DNA of 64,000 nucleotides, taken from NCBI RefSeq assembly GCF_005048265.1, contig NZ_SUNH01000008.1, positions 62,001 to 126,000 on the forward strand. The letters are read 5' to 3'. This document shows, piece after piece, positions 45,375 through 53,070 of this stretch. Under the pieces are notes generated by a model. That model searched no databases. It was not told the DNA's origin and was given only the letters and a program-made list of their open reading frames with translations. Both the position numbers and the translations under genes were made by a program. Each line of letters begins with the position of its first letter. The first letter of the stretch is position 1. This DNA comes from Paracoccus hibiscisoli. GTDB lineage: Bacteria > Pseudomonadota > Alphaproteobacteria > Rhodobacterales > Rhodobacteraceae.

Positions 45375-46162
45375 GCCGGATCTCCTTTGGTGGAACGGGG
45401 CCCGGGGGTTGTCCCGGACCGATGGTCGGTCGAAGGTGCCGCGCCACGGCGCGGCGCAGGCGCGGGGGCGGGCGACAGGGGGACGGCGCTGCGGGCCAGC
45501 GCCCGCGATGCCCGCAGGTCAAAGTCGTGGCGCATCCGCTCCAGCAACGCCGTCGCTTCGGGCGCATCGCCATCCGCCACCGCCACCGCCAGCGCGGGCA
45601 GCGGCAGGGCATCGCGGGACATGCCGAAAGACTGTTCCAGATGACGGTCGGCGCGCAGGCACAGCTCCCATGTGTCGATCAGCCACGCCCTGATGCGGGG
45701 CGCCGCGACCGCCAAAGCGATCAGCCCCATCAGGTCCCGCTCCTGGTGCAGCGGCGCCTGGCGGCCCGGGCCCTGCAGGGTTGCGGCGTGATGGACGGCG
45801 GCGCGCAGGCGCAGTTCCGCGCCCAGATCCGAGGGCGGCGCATGATGGATCAGCGCCGGCTCCAGGCATTGCCGCGACACGCTCAGATCCGCCAGATGCG
45901 CCGCCGATACCGGCAGGATGACAGAACCGCGCCGACCATCCGGCGCGATCCATCCCGACGCCGTCAGCCGCATCACCGCCGCACGCACGGCGGCCAGACC
46001 AAAGGCGAACCGGGCGCTCAACTCGGCCTCGGACACAGCCTGACCCGGCGCGATCTGACAGTCGATGATGGCCGCGCGCAGGGTCGCATGGGCGCTGTCG
46101 GACAGGCTGTCACGCGGCCCGGGCAGCCTGTTCACGGAAAAGGGGGACTGCTTGTCATACAT
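45371..46162 (-). CDS. GntR family regulator, FadR/FCD-like, leading the third importer operon
   Basis: 263 residues. The winged HTH (about 20-85: HATLRAAIIDCQIAPGQAVSEAELSARFAFGLAAVRAAVMRLTASGW) is recognisably GntR, but degenerate around the turn. The effector domain is all-helical and FCD-like. The C-terminal ~35 residues are a Pro/Ala-rich tail ([14 protein letters not shown]), overlapping the start of the next gene. Being the first gene of the operon it controls, it probably autoregulates; its likely operator is the direct repeat just upstream. Confidence 0.78.
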   Translation of the reverse strand: MYDKQSPFSVNRLPGPRDSLSDSAHATLRAAIIDCQIAPGQAVSEAELSARFAFGLAAVRAAVMRLTASGWIAPDGRRGSVILPVSAAHLADLSVSRQCLEPALIHHAPPSDLGAELRLRAAVHHAATLQGPGRQAPLHQERDLMGLIALAVAAPRIRAWLIDTWELCLRADRHLEQSFGMSRDALPLPALAVAVADGDAPEATALLERMRHDFDLRASRALARSAVPLSPAPAPAPRRGAAPSTDHRSGTTPGPRSTKGDPA

Positions 46163-46182
46163 AAGCTGATGATGGCAGCAGT

Positions 46183-46216
46183 TTTCAACATGTCAATCAT
46201 TCTGTTTCAACATGTC
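46183..46216. promoter_or_regulatory. Tandem 12-bp operator-like direct repeat
   Basis: TTTCAACATGTC occurs exactly twice, at 46183-46194 and 46205-46216, with a 22-base period, i.e. about two helical turns. Each copy holds the palindrome ACATGT. The copies lie 21-54 bases upstream of the GntR start codon (46162), in the only AT-rich stretch nearby. This arrangement fits cooperative binding of two regulator dimers on one DNA face. Confidence 0.6.
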
Positions 46217-46393
46217 GAAAGGACCAGCATGCGCAGCCTGCCTGCTGGGCAATACGCCCGCCCAGGATCGGCCCATCGCCATTCGAACCCGCGCAGCCGG
46301 TCCGATCACGGCGGACTCCCCCGCTGCCAAAGGACGGGCTCGACCTTTTGCGGTGATGGTTCCCGTGAGTGTTCGGTGGCCCTTGGCGCCGCG

Positions 46394-46684
46394 TCAGACC
46401 AGGACAGCGACAGTCAGTCCGATCCCCAACCCGATGAACAGGCCGACCGATATGCCCCGGAAAAAGAGGCAGCAGGGGCAGGACGTTTCGAAATAGGCAG
46501 TGACGCGCGACGTCCAGTGCCGCGGGGTGTCGCACCAGGACGGCAGAAAGACCCGGCTGGCCCAGGCCATGGCATTGGACAGCCCATTATCCGCCCAGTC
46601 ACCCGTGCCGCCATCCAGCGCCCGGGCCTCCGGGTCGGCGGCGGTGTCCGGGGTCTGGGGCCGGAACCGGAATGGATTGATCAT
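46394..46684 (-). CDS. Small membrane protein with CPCC motif
   Basis: Unrecognised 96-residue protein. The soluble N-terminal two thirds are polar and Trp-rich (NAMAWASRVFLPSWCDTPRHWTSRV). Then comes ETSCPCCLFFRG, with Cys-Pro-Cys-Cys immediately before a C-terminal membrane helix (VGLFIGLGIGLTVAVLV). GCGAGGTGACC precedes the ATG at 46684. The Cys cluster beside the membrane could bind a metal or be lipid- or redox-modified. It reads the same direction as the importer operon but is separated from it by 231 bases. Confidence 0.6.
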   Translation of the reverse strand: MINPFRFRPQTPDTAADPEARALDGGTGDWADNGLSNAMAWASRVFLPSWCDTPRHWTSRVTAYFETSCPCCLFFRGISVGLFIGLGIGLTVAVLV

Positions 46685-46839
46685 GGTCACCTCGCGGACA
46701 GGAATGGCGGAACGGCCCTTTGCGGCATCGGACGTCACGCGCCTCCGAACGCGGTCCGGGGGCACAAGTTGCGTGACCCTTGCTTTGCGCTGTGGGCCCT
46801 AGCTGTCCGGTCGGTCCCTTTCCGTCACACCCTCCAACA

Positions 46840-46853
46840 GACAACAGGTTGTC
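46840..46853. promoter_or_regulatory. GACAAC-AG-GTTGTC palindrome
   Basis: Perfect 6-base arms around AG, in the 271-base gap between the CPCC protein gene start (46684) and the arsJ stop (46956). Probably an operator in the promoter of the CPCC gene; the rest of the gap shows no coding signal. Confidence 0.4.
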
Positions 46854-46955
46854 AACATTCATAAGCCCGCTTGGGCATGCCGCCGGGGGACGGCGCGGCC
46901 GATCCGTCGGGGTCCTATCCCGGCGTGGCGCCCCCGATCCAGGGCGCGGTTCCCC

Positions 46956-48200
46956 TCAGGCCAGGCGTCTGACCGCAATCCAGCTGGCCGTCGCCATCAT
47001 CCCGGCGGTGGCCAGGCACAGGGGCAACCCGCCCAGCTGATAGCTGATCCCCGACAGCAGCGTGCCCATCAACCGCCCCGCCGCATTGGCCATATAGTAG
47101 AAACCGACATCCCGGGTGATCCGCTCGGTCTGGCCGAATGCCAGGATCAGGTAGGAATGGACCGCAGAATTGATTGCAAAAACGTAGCCGAACCCCAGCA
47201 GGCCCAGCACCAGCAGCGCTGTCAGCCACGGCGCCGGATCGCCAGCGACCAGCACCGCCAGCGCCAGCGCAAAGGGGATGGGCACCAGAAATCCCGCCCA
47301 CCGGATCGCGTCGCGCGTCACCGCCGTGTCCTGCCTGTCGGCGCCGCCCAGCAGCCGGGGGGCCGCCGCCTGGACCGCGCCATAGAGGATGATCCAGGCC
47401 GCCATGAAGCCGCCGACCAGAAAGAACGCCTCGCGCCGGCCATCGGCGGTGCCGTCCGACAGGACCGCCTGGAAATAGATCGGGATGCCCACCACGAACC
47501 ACACGTCCCGCGCACCGAACAGGAACATCCGCGCCAGCGACAGCCGGTTCACCCGCGGGTCCGACGACCGCCAGCCCGACCAGCTATCCGCGCCCTTCAT
47601 CCGCCCCGGCAGGCCCGGCGGCAGGAACAGCGCGACCGCCAGCAGGATCACCGCCAGCACCGCCGCCATCGCCCAGATCGCGGCCTGGAACCCCGCCACC
47701 GCCAACAGCGCCGCGCCCAGGAAAAAGCCCAGGCCCTTGACCGCGTTCTTGGACCCGGTCAGCGCCGCGACCCACCGGAACAGACCGCCATCCGCGGGCG
47801 CCAGCACCTTGACCGCCGATTTCGACGACATCTTGGCCAGGTCCTTGGCTACGCCCGACGCTCCCTGCACCGCCATGACAAAGACGACGGAGGCCCCCAC
47901 CGTCCAGCCGGGGTCCAGCTGGGCCAGCGCTGCCAGCGCCGCGATCTGGATGCCCAGCCCGGCATAAAGCGTCGCCGCCAGCCCGAACCGCGCGGCCAGC
48001 CAGCCCGCCGCCAGGTTGGTGATGATCCCCGCGACCTCGTACAGCAGGAACAGATAGGCCAGCTGCACCGGCGAATAGCCCAGCCCGTTGAAATGCAACA
48101 GGACCAGCATGCGCAGCGCGCCATCCGACAGCATGAAGGCCCAATAGGCCGCCGTCACCGCCATATAGGCGCGCAGCCCGTTCACGGCACCCGAGGTCAT
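46956..48200 (-). CDS. arsJ: Organoarsenical efflux MFS transporter ArsJ
   Basis: 414-residue major-facilitator protein, about twelve helices. [37 protein letters not shown] and the central [22 protein letters not shown] segment are ArsJ signatures. It exports 1-arseno-3-phosphoglycerate made by the partner dehydrogenase, giving arsenate resistance. The ATG at 48200 overlaps the GAPDH stop by four bases, and this fixed neighbourhood makes the identification strong. Confidence 0.9.
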   Translation of the reverse strand: MTSGAVNGLRAYMAVTAAYWAFMLSDGALRMLVLLHFNGLGYSPVQLAYLFLLYEVAGIITNLAAGWLAARFGLAATLYAGLGIQIAALAALAQLDPGWTVGASVVFVMAVQGASGVAKDLAKMSSKSAVKVLAPADGGLFRWVAALTGSKNAVKGLGFFLGAALLAVAGFQAAIWAMAAVLAVILLAVALFLPPGLPGRMKGADSWSGWRSSDPRVNRLSLARMFLFGARDVWFVVGIPIYFQAVLSDGTADGRREAFFLVGGFMAAWIILYGAVQAAAPRLLGGADRQDTAVTRDAIRWAGFLVPIPFALALAVLVAGDPAPWLTALLVLGLLGFGYVFAINSAVHSYLILAFGQTERITRDVGFYYMANAAGRLMGTLLSGISYQLGGLPLCLATAGMMATASWIAVRRLA

Positions 48201-49198
48201 GGGCGCCCCGCGACCATCCGGGCGATGTCCACCAGCCGGCAGGCATAGCCCCATTCGTTGTCGTACCACGCGTAAATTTTCACTTGCGTGCCGTTGACCA
48301 CCATCGTCGAACCGGCATCAATGATCCCGCTGCGCGGATCGTTGACGTAATCGGTCGAGACCAGGGGCCGCGTCTCGTAGCCCAGGATGCCCTCCAGCGG
48401 GCCTTCGGCTGCGGCCCGCAGCAGGGCGTTCACCTCCTCGACCGTGGTCTCGCGCGCGACCTCGAAGACGCAATCGGTCAGCGATGCGTTCAGCAGCGGC
48501 ACCCGGATCGCATGGCCGTTCAGCCGACCCGCCAGCTCGGGATAGATCAGGGTGATCGCGGTGGCGCTGCCCGTGGTCGTCGGGATCAGGTTCATCAGAG
48601 CAGACCGCGCGCGGCGCATGTCCTTGGCCGGGCGGTCCACGATGGTCTGGGTGTTCGTCACGTCATGGATCGTGGTGATCGACCCGTGGCGGATGCCCAG
48701 ACCCTCGTGGATGACCTTGACCACCGGGGCCAGGCAGTTCGTCGTGCAGCTGGCCGCCGTCACGATGCGCTGGCTGCCGTCATACAGATCGTGGTTGATG
48801 CCATAGACCAGGTTCAGCGCGCCGCCATCCTTGACCGGGGCGCTGACCACCACGCGTTTCACGCCAGCGGCGAAATAGGGTTCAAGCTGCGCCCCCGTCT
48901 TGAAGACGCCGGTCGCATCGATGACCAGATCGACCCCCTCCAGCGGCAGGGCCTCGATGGTGCGGTGATGCGTCAAGGGAATGCGGTGGCTGTCCAGCAC
49001 CAGCGCATTGCCATCCGCCGAGACGGGGACGGGCCAGCGGCCATGGACGCTGTCGAATTCCATCAGCAGGGCGTGCTGGTCGGCATCCCCCGCGATGTCA
49101 TTCAACAGGACGATCTGGTCGCCCATCCCCTGGTCGATCAGGCGCCGCAGCGCCAGCTTGCCGATGCGGCCAAGGCCGTTCAATGCGATCCGTGTCAT
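48197..49198 (-). CDS. ArsJ-associated glyceraldehyde-3-phosphate dehydrogenase
   Basis: 333-residue GAPDH: NAD-binding start [17 protein letters not shown], catalytic Cys151 in [13 protein letters not shown] and His178 in TTIHDV, and a [14 protein letters not shown]-terminus. In ars operons this isozyme uses arsenate in place of phosphate, forming the unstable 1-arseno-3-phosphoglycerate for ArsJ to expel. Gene order arsRC-gapdh-arsJ with 3-base or overlapping junctions supports this specialised role rather than glycolysis. Confidence 0.9.
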   Translation of the reverse strand: MTRIALNGLGRIGKLALRRLIDQGMGDQIVLLNDIAGDADQHALLMEFDSVHGRWPVPVSADGNALVLDSHRIPLTHHRTIEALPLEGVDLVIDATGVFKTGAQLEPYFAAGVKRVVVSAPVKDGGALNLVYGINHDLYDGSQRIVTAASCTTNCLAPVVKVIHEGLGIRHGSITTIHDVTNTQTIVDRPAKDMRRARSALMNLIPTTTGSATAITLIYPELAGRLNGHAIRVPLLNASLTDCVFEVARETTVEEVNALLRAAAEGPLEGILGYETRPLVSTDYVNDPRSGIIDAGSTMVVNGTQVKIYAWYDNEWGYACRLVDIARMVAGRP

Positions 49199-49201
49199 GG
49201 G

Positions 49202-50023
49202 TCAGTCCTTGGCCTCGGCGTCGATGGCATCGACGTGGTTCTGCAGGGAAATCCGGTCCAGGCTGGCCATGGGCAGGGCCACAAAGGCCTCGATCCGGCG
49301 GCGCAGTGCGCCATAGGTCTGGGCAAAGACCAGCGCCTTTTCGGCATCCGTCCCCTGCGCCTTGACCGGGTCGGGCAGGCCCCAATGCCCGGTGATGGGC
49401 TGTCCGGGCCAGGGCGGGCATTCTTCGGATGCCGCCGTGTCGCAGACGGTAAAGACGAAATCCATGCCCGGCGCGTCATCCGACTGGAACTCGGACAGGT
49501 GCTTGGATCGCAGGGGCGCCACGTCATGGCCGTTGCGCTCCAGCACCTCCAGCGCAAAGGGGTTCAGCTGGGTGCCGGGGCGGGTGCCCGCCGAATGGGC
49601 GGCAAAGCGCGCGCCGCCCAGATCGCGCAACAGCGCCTCGGCAAAGATCGAGCGGGCGGAATTGCCCGAACAGATGAACAGCACGTGATACGTGTCCGAC
49701 ATTGGTCTTTCCTTGATGAGGGGTGCCAGCAGGTCGGGACGTGCCCGCCCCAGATCCAGCGCCAGATATCCCAGCAGCGCCTCGGTCCGGTCCAGATCGA
49801 CCGAATAGAGCAGGAACCGCCCCTCGCGACGCACCTGCGCCAGCCCGCAGCCGGTCAGGTCCGACAGATGATGCGACAGGGTGTTCGGCTTCAGCGACAG
49901 GGCCTGCGCGATGTCCGTCGGACGCACTCCGTGCGGGGCGAACCGCATCAGCAGCCGAAAGACGGCCAGGCGGCCGGGGTGACCGAGGGTGGCAAAGGCG
50001 CGGGATGCATCGTTCGTTTCCAT
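49202..50023 (-). CDS. ArsR-ArsC fusion: arsenic-responsive repressor joined to thioredoxin-type arsenate reductase
   Basis: 273 residues with two domains. About 1-100 is an ArsR-family winged helix (FRLLMRFAPHGVRPTDIAQALSLKPNTLSHHLSDL). About 108-273 is a low-molecular-weight-phosphatase fold ArsC, with P-loop Cys118-x5-Arg124 (ICSGNSARS) and resolving Cys194 and Cys202, spaced as in thioredoxin-coupled enzymes. The helix where many ArsR proteins hold CVCxxC has no Cys here, and only Cys59 falls in the DNA-binding half, so sensing may rely on other residues or on the ArsC cysteines. First gene of the arsenate operon. Confidence 0.88.
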   Translation of the reverse strand: METNDASRAFATLGHPGRLAVFRLLMRFAPHGVRPTDIAQALSLKPNTLSHHLSDLTGCGLAQVRREGRFLLYSVDLDRTEALLGYLALDLGRARPDLLAPLIKERPMSDTYHVLFICSGNSARSIFAEALLRDLGGARFAAHSAGTRPGTQLNPFALEVLERNGHDVAPLRSKHLSEFQSDDAPGMDFVFTVCDTAASEECPPWPGQPITGHWGLPDPVKAQGTDAEKALVFAQTYGALRRRIEAFVALPMASLDRISLQNHVDAIDAEAKD

Positions 50024-50024
50024 G

Positions 50025-50042
50025 ATTCCAGAATACCGGAAT
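50025..50042. promoter_or_regulatory. Candidate ArsR operator
   Basis: ATTCC-N8-GGAAT immediately upstream of the arsR-arsC start codon, with a further CCGGA repeat after it. The location suits autorepression of the operon; the arms are short. Confidence 0.4.
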
Positions 50043-50117
50043 GCCGGATACGGTCCAGTGACTTTTCCATGACAGTCCGATGACCCGCGCCCCACCGGCC
50101 ACGGGTCATCGTGCCGA

Positions 50118-50567
50118 TTATTCCGCCGCGACAGCGCCGTCGGTCATGCGGTCCAGCGCCTGCGCCATGCTGTCAAGCGGCTGCTGGCTGTCGTCCAGAT
50201 CATGGCGATCCGCCAGCGCCTGCACCGACAGATAGCCGACATTGGTCTGGCCATCCTGCTGCCAGACCAGCACGCGCAACGGCAGATCCAGGGCTACGCG
50301 TGGGTCGGTCTGCATCAGCGGCGTGCCGATCTGCGGATTGCCAAAGATCAGCACGGTGGCGGGGTCCATCTGCAGGCCCGCATCGGCGGCGGCGGCCTGA
50401 TGGTCGATGCGGGCGACCAGGGTGGCGGGGCTGTCCCCGATGATCGCCTCCAGGCGGTCGGCCGTGACGGCGACATCATGGGGGCTGGACTTGATGACCC
50501 AATCCTCGGCATGTGCGGCAGAGGTGGCGGCAAGGCCCAGAACGACGGTTGCAACAAGACGGCGCAT
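50118..50567 (-). CDS. DUF302 family periplasmic protein
   Basis: 149 residues with a signal peptide (RRLVATVVLGLAATSAAHA, residues 2-20) and one DUF302 domain. SSPHDVAVTADRLEAIIGD and the VLIFGNPQIGTPLMQTDPRVALDLPLRVLVW segment are the family signature. Function unknown; DUF302 proteins often accompany metal or redox genes. Two ATGs lie six bases apart; 50567 gives eight bases from AAGGGA, better than 50573. Confidence 0.82.
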   Translation of the reverse strand: MRRLVATVVLGLAATSAAHAEDWVIKSSPHDVAVTADRLEAIIGDSPATLVARIDHQAAAADAGLQMDPATVLIFGNPQIGTPLMQTDPRVALDLPLRVLVWQQDGQTNVGYLSVQALADRHDLDDSQQPLDSMAQALDRMTDGAVAAE

Positions 50568-50696
50568 TGGCATGATCCCTTGGTTGACGGTTCGCGACCA
50601 TCCTGCGGCAGTCCCGCATCGACCGCCACCCGATCCGGCCTTGACGGCGAACGCGCATGCGTGCGCCCATCGCCCGTCCCCTGCAGGGAGTGACAG

Positions 50697-51779
50697 ATGA
50701 CCGCTGCCGACCGCCCCCGGGTCCTGCTTCTTGGCGCGGGGCATGCGAACCTGCTGGCGGTTCGCGCCCTGCGCAAGGGGGCGCTGCAGGCCCGGATCAC
50801 CGTGATCGACGCGGCGGCGCAGGCCAGCTATTCGGGCATGTTCCCCGGCCATGTCGCGGGCCATTACGCGCTGGACGACATGCGGATCGACCTGCCCCGC
50901 TTTGCGGACCGGCACCACGTGGCCTTCGTTCAGGGGCGCATCGCCGCGATCGACCCGCTGGCCCGGCAGGTGTCCCTGCAGGACGGCACGACCCTGACCT
51001 TTGACGTCGCGGTTCTGGATGTGGGCAGTCACAGCGCCATGCCCGAGATACCGGGTTTCGCCGAACACGGCCTCCCCATCAAGCCGCTGGACGGCTTCAC
51101 CGCGCGGCTTGGGGCAACCCATGCCACGGCGCGCGCCGCCATCATCGGCGGCGGCGTGGCGGGGGCCGAAATCGCCCTTGCCCTGCGCCATCGCGGCGCG
51201 CGCGAGGTCACCGTGATCGAGGCGGGGCCGGTCGTGGCTGCGGCCCTGCAGCCGCGATCGCGCAGGCATCTGATGTCGGCCCTGGGGCGTGCCGATATCC
51301 GCGTCGTGACGGATGCCCGGATCGCCCGGGTCCAGCTTGACGCGGTGGTCATGGGCGACGGGACGCGGATCGCATCGTCCCTGACCATCGGTATCGCGGG
51401 CGCGCGGGCGCATGGCTGGATGGCCCGGACCCTGCCCGTGGACCCTGCCGGTTTCGTGCGCGTCACCCCGACGCTGCAGGTCGAGGGGCACCCGACGCTG
51501 TTCGCCGCCGGGGACTGCGCCGCGATGATGCATGCGCCCCGCCCCAAGGCCGGGGTGTTCGCGGTGCGGCAGGCGCCGGTCATCGCCGCGAACGTGGTCG
51601 CGGCGGTATCGGGCAGGCCCCTGCGCCGGTATCATCCGCAGGATGACTATCTCAAGATCATCTCGCTTGGGGGCAGGACGGCGCTGGCCGAATGGCGGGG
51701 GCTGACCCTGCACGGGGCATGGCTGTGGCGATGGAAGGACCGAATCGACCGGCGCTTCATGGCCAGCCTTCAGGGCTGA
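50697..51779 (+). CDS. NAD(P)/FAD-dependent pyridine nucleotide-disulfide oxidoreductase (NDH-2/SelD-associated type)
   Basis: 360-residue two-dinucleotide-binding-domain flavoprotein. FAD binding is at VLLLGAGHANLLAVRALRK (residues ~9-27), the NAD-binding GxGxxG at IIGGGVAGAEIALALRHRG, and the FAD-contacting LFAAGDCAAM near residue 280. The C-terminus (YLKIISLGGRTALAEWRGLTLHGAWLWRWKDRIDRRFM) is the one found on oxidoreductase domains fused or linked to SelD and in type II NADH dehydrogenases. No CxxC redox pair was seen. Electron acceptor unknown. Confidence 0.82.
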   Translation: MTAADRPRVLLLGAGHANLLAVRALRKGALQARITVIDAAAQASYSGMFPGHVAGHYALDDMRIDLPRFADRHHVAFVQGRIAAIDPLARQVSLQDGTTLTFDVAVLDVGSHSAMPEIPGFAEHGLPIKPLDGFTARLGATHATARAAIIGGGVAGAEIALALRHRGAREVTVIEAGPVVAAALQPRSRRHLMSALGRADIRVVTDARIARVQLDAVVMGDGTRIASSLTIGIAGARAHGWMARTLPVDPAGFVRVTPTLQVEGHPTLFAAGDCAAMMHAPRPKAGVFAVRQAPVIAANVVAAVSGRPLRRYHPQDDYLKIISLGGRTALAEWRGLTLHGAWLWRWKDRIDRRFMASLQG

Positions 51780-52141
51780 GCGCAGCGGCCCGCCCCCGGC
51801 ACGACCTGCGCCAGCACCGGATAGTGGTCCGAAGGCCATTGCCCCCCGCCGCGACCGCACCGCGACCGGCCGATGCGCCAACCTGGTGGCGCAGTCATGC
51901 AGGATGTGGTCGATTGCCCCGAACAGGTTCAGACCGCAGTTGAAGTGAAGGCTGGACCCGCGGGCCCGGATCAGAACCAACCCGGCATCGGTCGGAATCC
52001 GCGAGGTTCGGCTGCCCGCCAGCGCGTTCAGATCACCGGCCAGGATGACATGCTCCCTGGCGCCCAGCCAGGGTGCTAGGCTCCAGACCCATTGATCTTA
52101 CGGTCTCTACATGATTCAGGCTCCGCAAGGAGACCTGATCG

Positions 52142-52549
52142 ATGAGCAACCTTTTCTGGCTGATTGAGGCGCAGATGGCCCGCCTTCGTCCTTTCTTTCC
52201 CAAGAGCCATGGCCGCCCGCGTGTTGATGATTTGCGCGTTCTCAGTGGCATTATCTTCATCAATCGCAATGGCTTGCGGTGGTGCGATGGTGAGGGCATG
52301 AACGCCACCGGTTCGAGAGAATGCCCGAACGGAGAATACGGACCGGCCAAGACGCTCTACAATCGCTGGAAGCGTTGGAGCGATAATGGGGTCTTCGCGC
52401 GGATCATGGTCGGTCTGGCCGCCGAATGCGCCGATCCCAAGACGATCATGATCGATGCCACGTATCTGAAGGCGCATCGCACGGCTTGTAGCCTGCGCGC
52501 GAAAAAGGGGGGCGGGGTCGCCAGATCGGCCGAACAAAAGGCGGTATGA
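52142..52549 (+). CDS. IS5-family transposase, frame A
   Basis: 135-residue N-terminal half: FWLIEAQMARLRPFFPKSHGRPRVDD and the first DDE aspartate in IMIDATYLKAHRTA. After RWCD, where relatives continue APPEYGPAKTLYNRW, this copy has an extra ~12 residues (GEGMNATGSRECPN in place of APP) before EYGPAKTLYNRW. At GCGAAAAAGGGGGGC near 52499-52513 a backward slip would join frame B, giving the canonical KKGGRGRQIGRTKGGMNTK. Confidence 0.85.
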   Translation: MSNLFWLIEAQMARLRPFFPKSHGRPRVDDLRVLSGIIFINRNGLRWCDGEGMNATGSRECPNGEYGPAKTLYNRWKRWSDNGVFARIMVGLAAECADPKTIMIDATYLKAHRTACSLRAKKGGGVARSAEQKAV

Positions 52550-52935
52550 ACACGAAGCTGCATGCCGTCACCGATGCGAAAGGCCGTCCCATCCGTTTCT
52601 TCATATCGGCAGGGCAGGTCAGCGATTACACCGGTGCGGCAGCGCTTTTGGGCAGCCTGCCGAAGGCGGACTGGTTTCTGGCTGACAGGGGATATGACGC
52701 CGACTGGCTGCGAGAAGCATTGGAAGACAAAGGGATAAGCGCCTGCATCCCCGGCCGGAAATCCCGCAAAAAGACCGTGAAATACGACAAGCGGCGCTAT
52801 AAAAGGCGCAATCGTATCGAGATCATGTTCGGTCGTCTGAAGGACTGCAGACGTGTCGCCACGCGTTACGACAGGTGCCCGGAAACCTACCTCTCCGCAA
52901 TCGCATTGGCCGCAACCGTCCTGTTCTGGCTGTGA
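52546..52935 (+). CDS. IS5-family transposase, frame B
   Basis: 129-residue C-terminal half with the second DDE aspartate in FLADRGYDADW and the Glu region YKRRNRIEIMFGRLKDCRRVATRYDR; ends AATVLFWL as in relatives. Expressed as a fusion through programmed frameshifting. One W-to-C change (KDC for the usual KDW) is visible. Confidence 0.85.
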   Translation: MNTKLHAVTDAKGRPIRFFISAGQVSDYTGAAALLGSLPKADWFLADRGYDADWLREALEDKGISACIPGRKSRKKTVKYDKRRYKRRNRIEIMFGRLKDCRRVATRYDRCPETYLSAIALAATVLFWL

Positions 52936-53070
52936 TCAAGAACGAGCCCTGAACCTAGGCTCTCCAGCAATTGTAATGCGGCATAAGCGTGAGGTCGATG
53001 GTGCCCCAAATGGGATGGGAACACGGCCTTGTCAGGATAACATCTGTTCAACGACGGTTCGCCTGTCGGG

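Larger units (their letters stand above)
52080..52954 (+). mobile_element. IS5-family insertion sequence (IS427-like group), 875 bp
   Basis: The element is bounded by CTAG on both sides (52076-52079 and 52955-52958), a target duplication inside the endonuclease-family pseudogene. Ends are imperfect inverted repeats (left GCTCCAGACCC, right end in reverse complement GTTCAGGGCTC). It holds two overlapping transposase frames joined by a slippery A5G6 run. It is complete in outline, with a 36-base insertion in the first frame. Confidence 0.85.
51770..53040 (-). pseudogene. Endonuclease/exonuclease/phosphatase family remnant, split by the IS5-family element
   Basis: Reading minus from about 53040, SHLGHHRPHAYAALQLLES runs into the IS at 52958. 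After excising 52080-52954 plus one CTAG copy, the frame continues LAPWLGAREHVILAGDLNA (the EEP catalytic LAGDLN motif) and FGAIDHILHD. A frameshift then follows near 51845, and QWPSDHYPVLAQVV (the SDHYPV motif) ends at 51770. The N-terminal half of the enzyme is missing, since the TetR gene ends at 53071. The gene was therefore already decaying, or has lost its start since the insertion. Confidence 0.75.

Noticed and set aside
46212..46496. 94-codon plus-strand frame starting in the GntR promoter region
   Set aside because: It lacks a ribosome site, overlaps the 96-residue minus-strand gene, and begins inside the operator-like repeat.
50118..51980. 620-codon minus-strand frame that includes the DUF302 protein
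   Set aside because: Only the last ~150 codons are a real protein with its own signal peptide and ribosome site; the upstream part is antisense to the FAD oxidoreductase gene.
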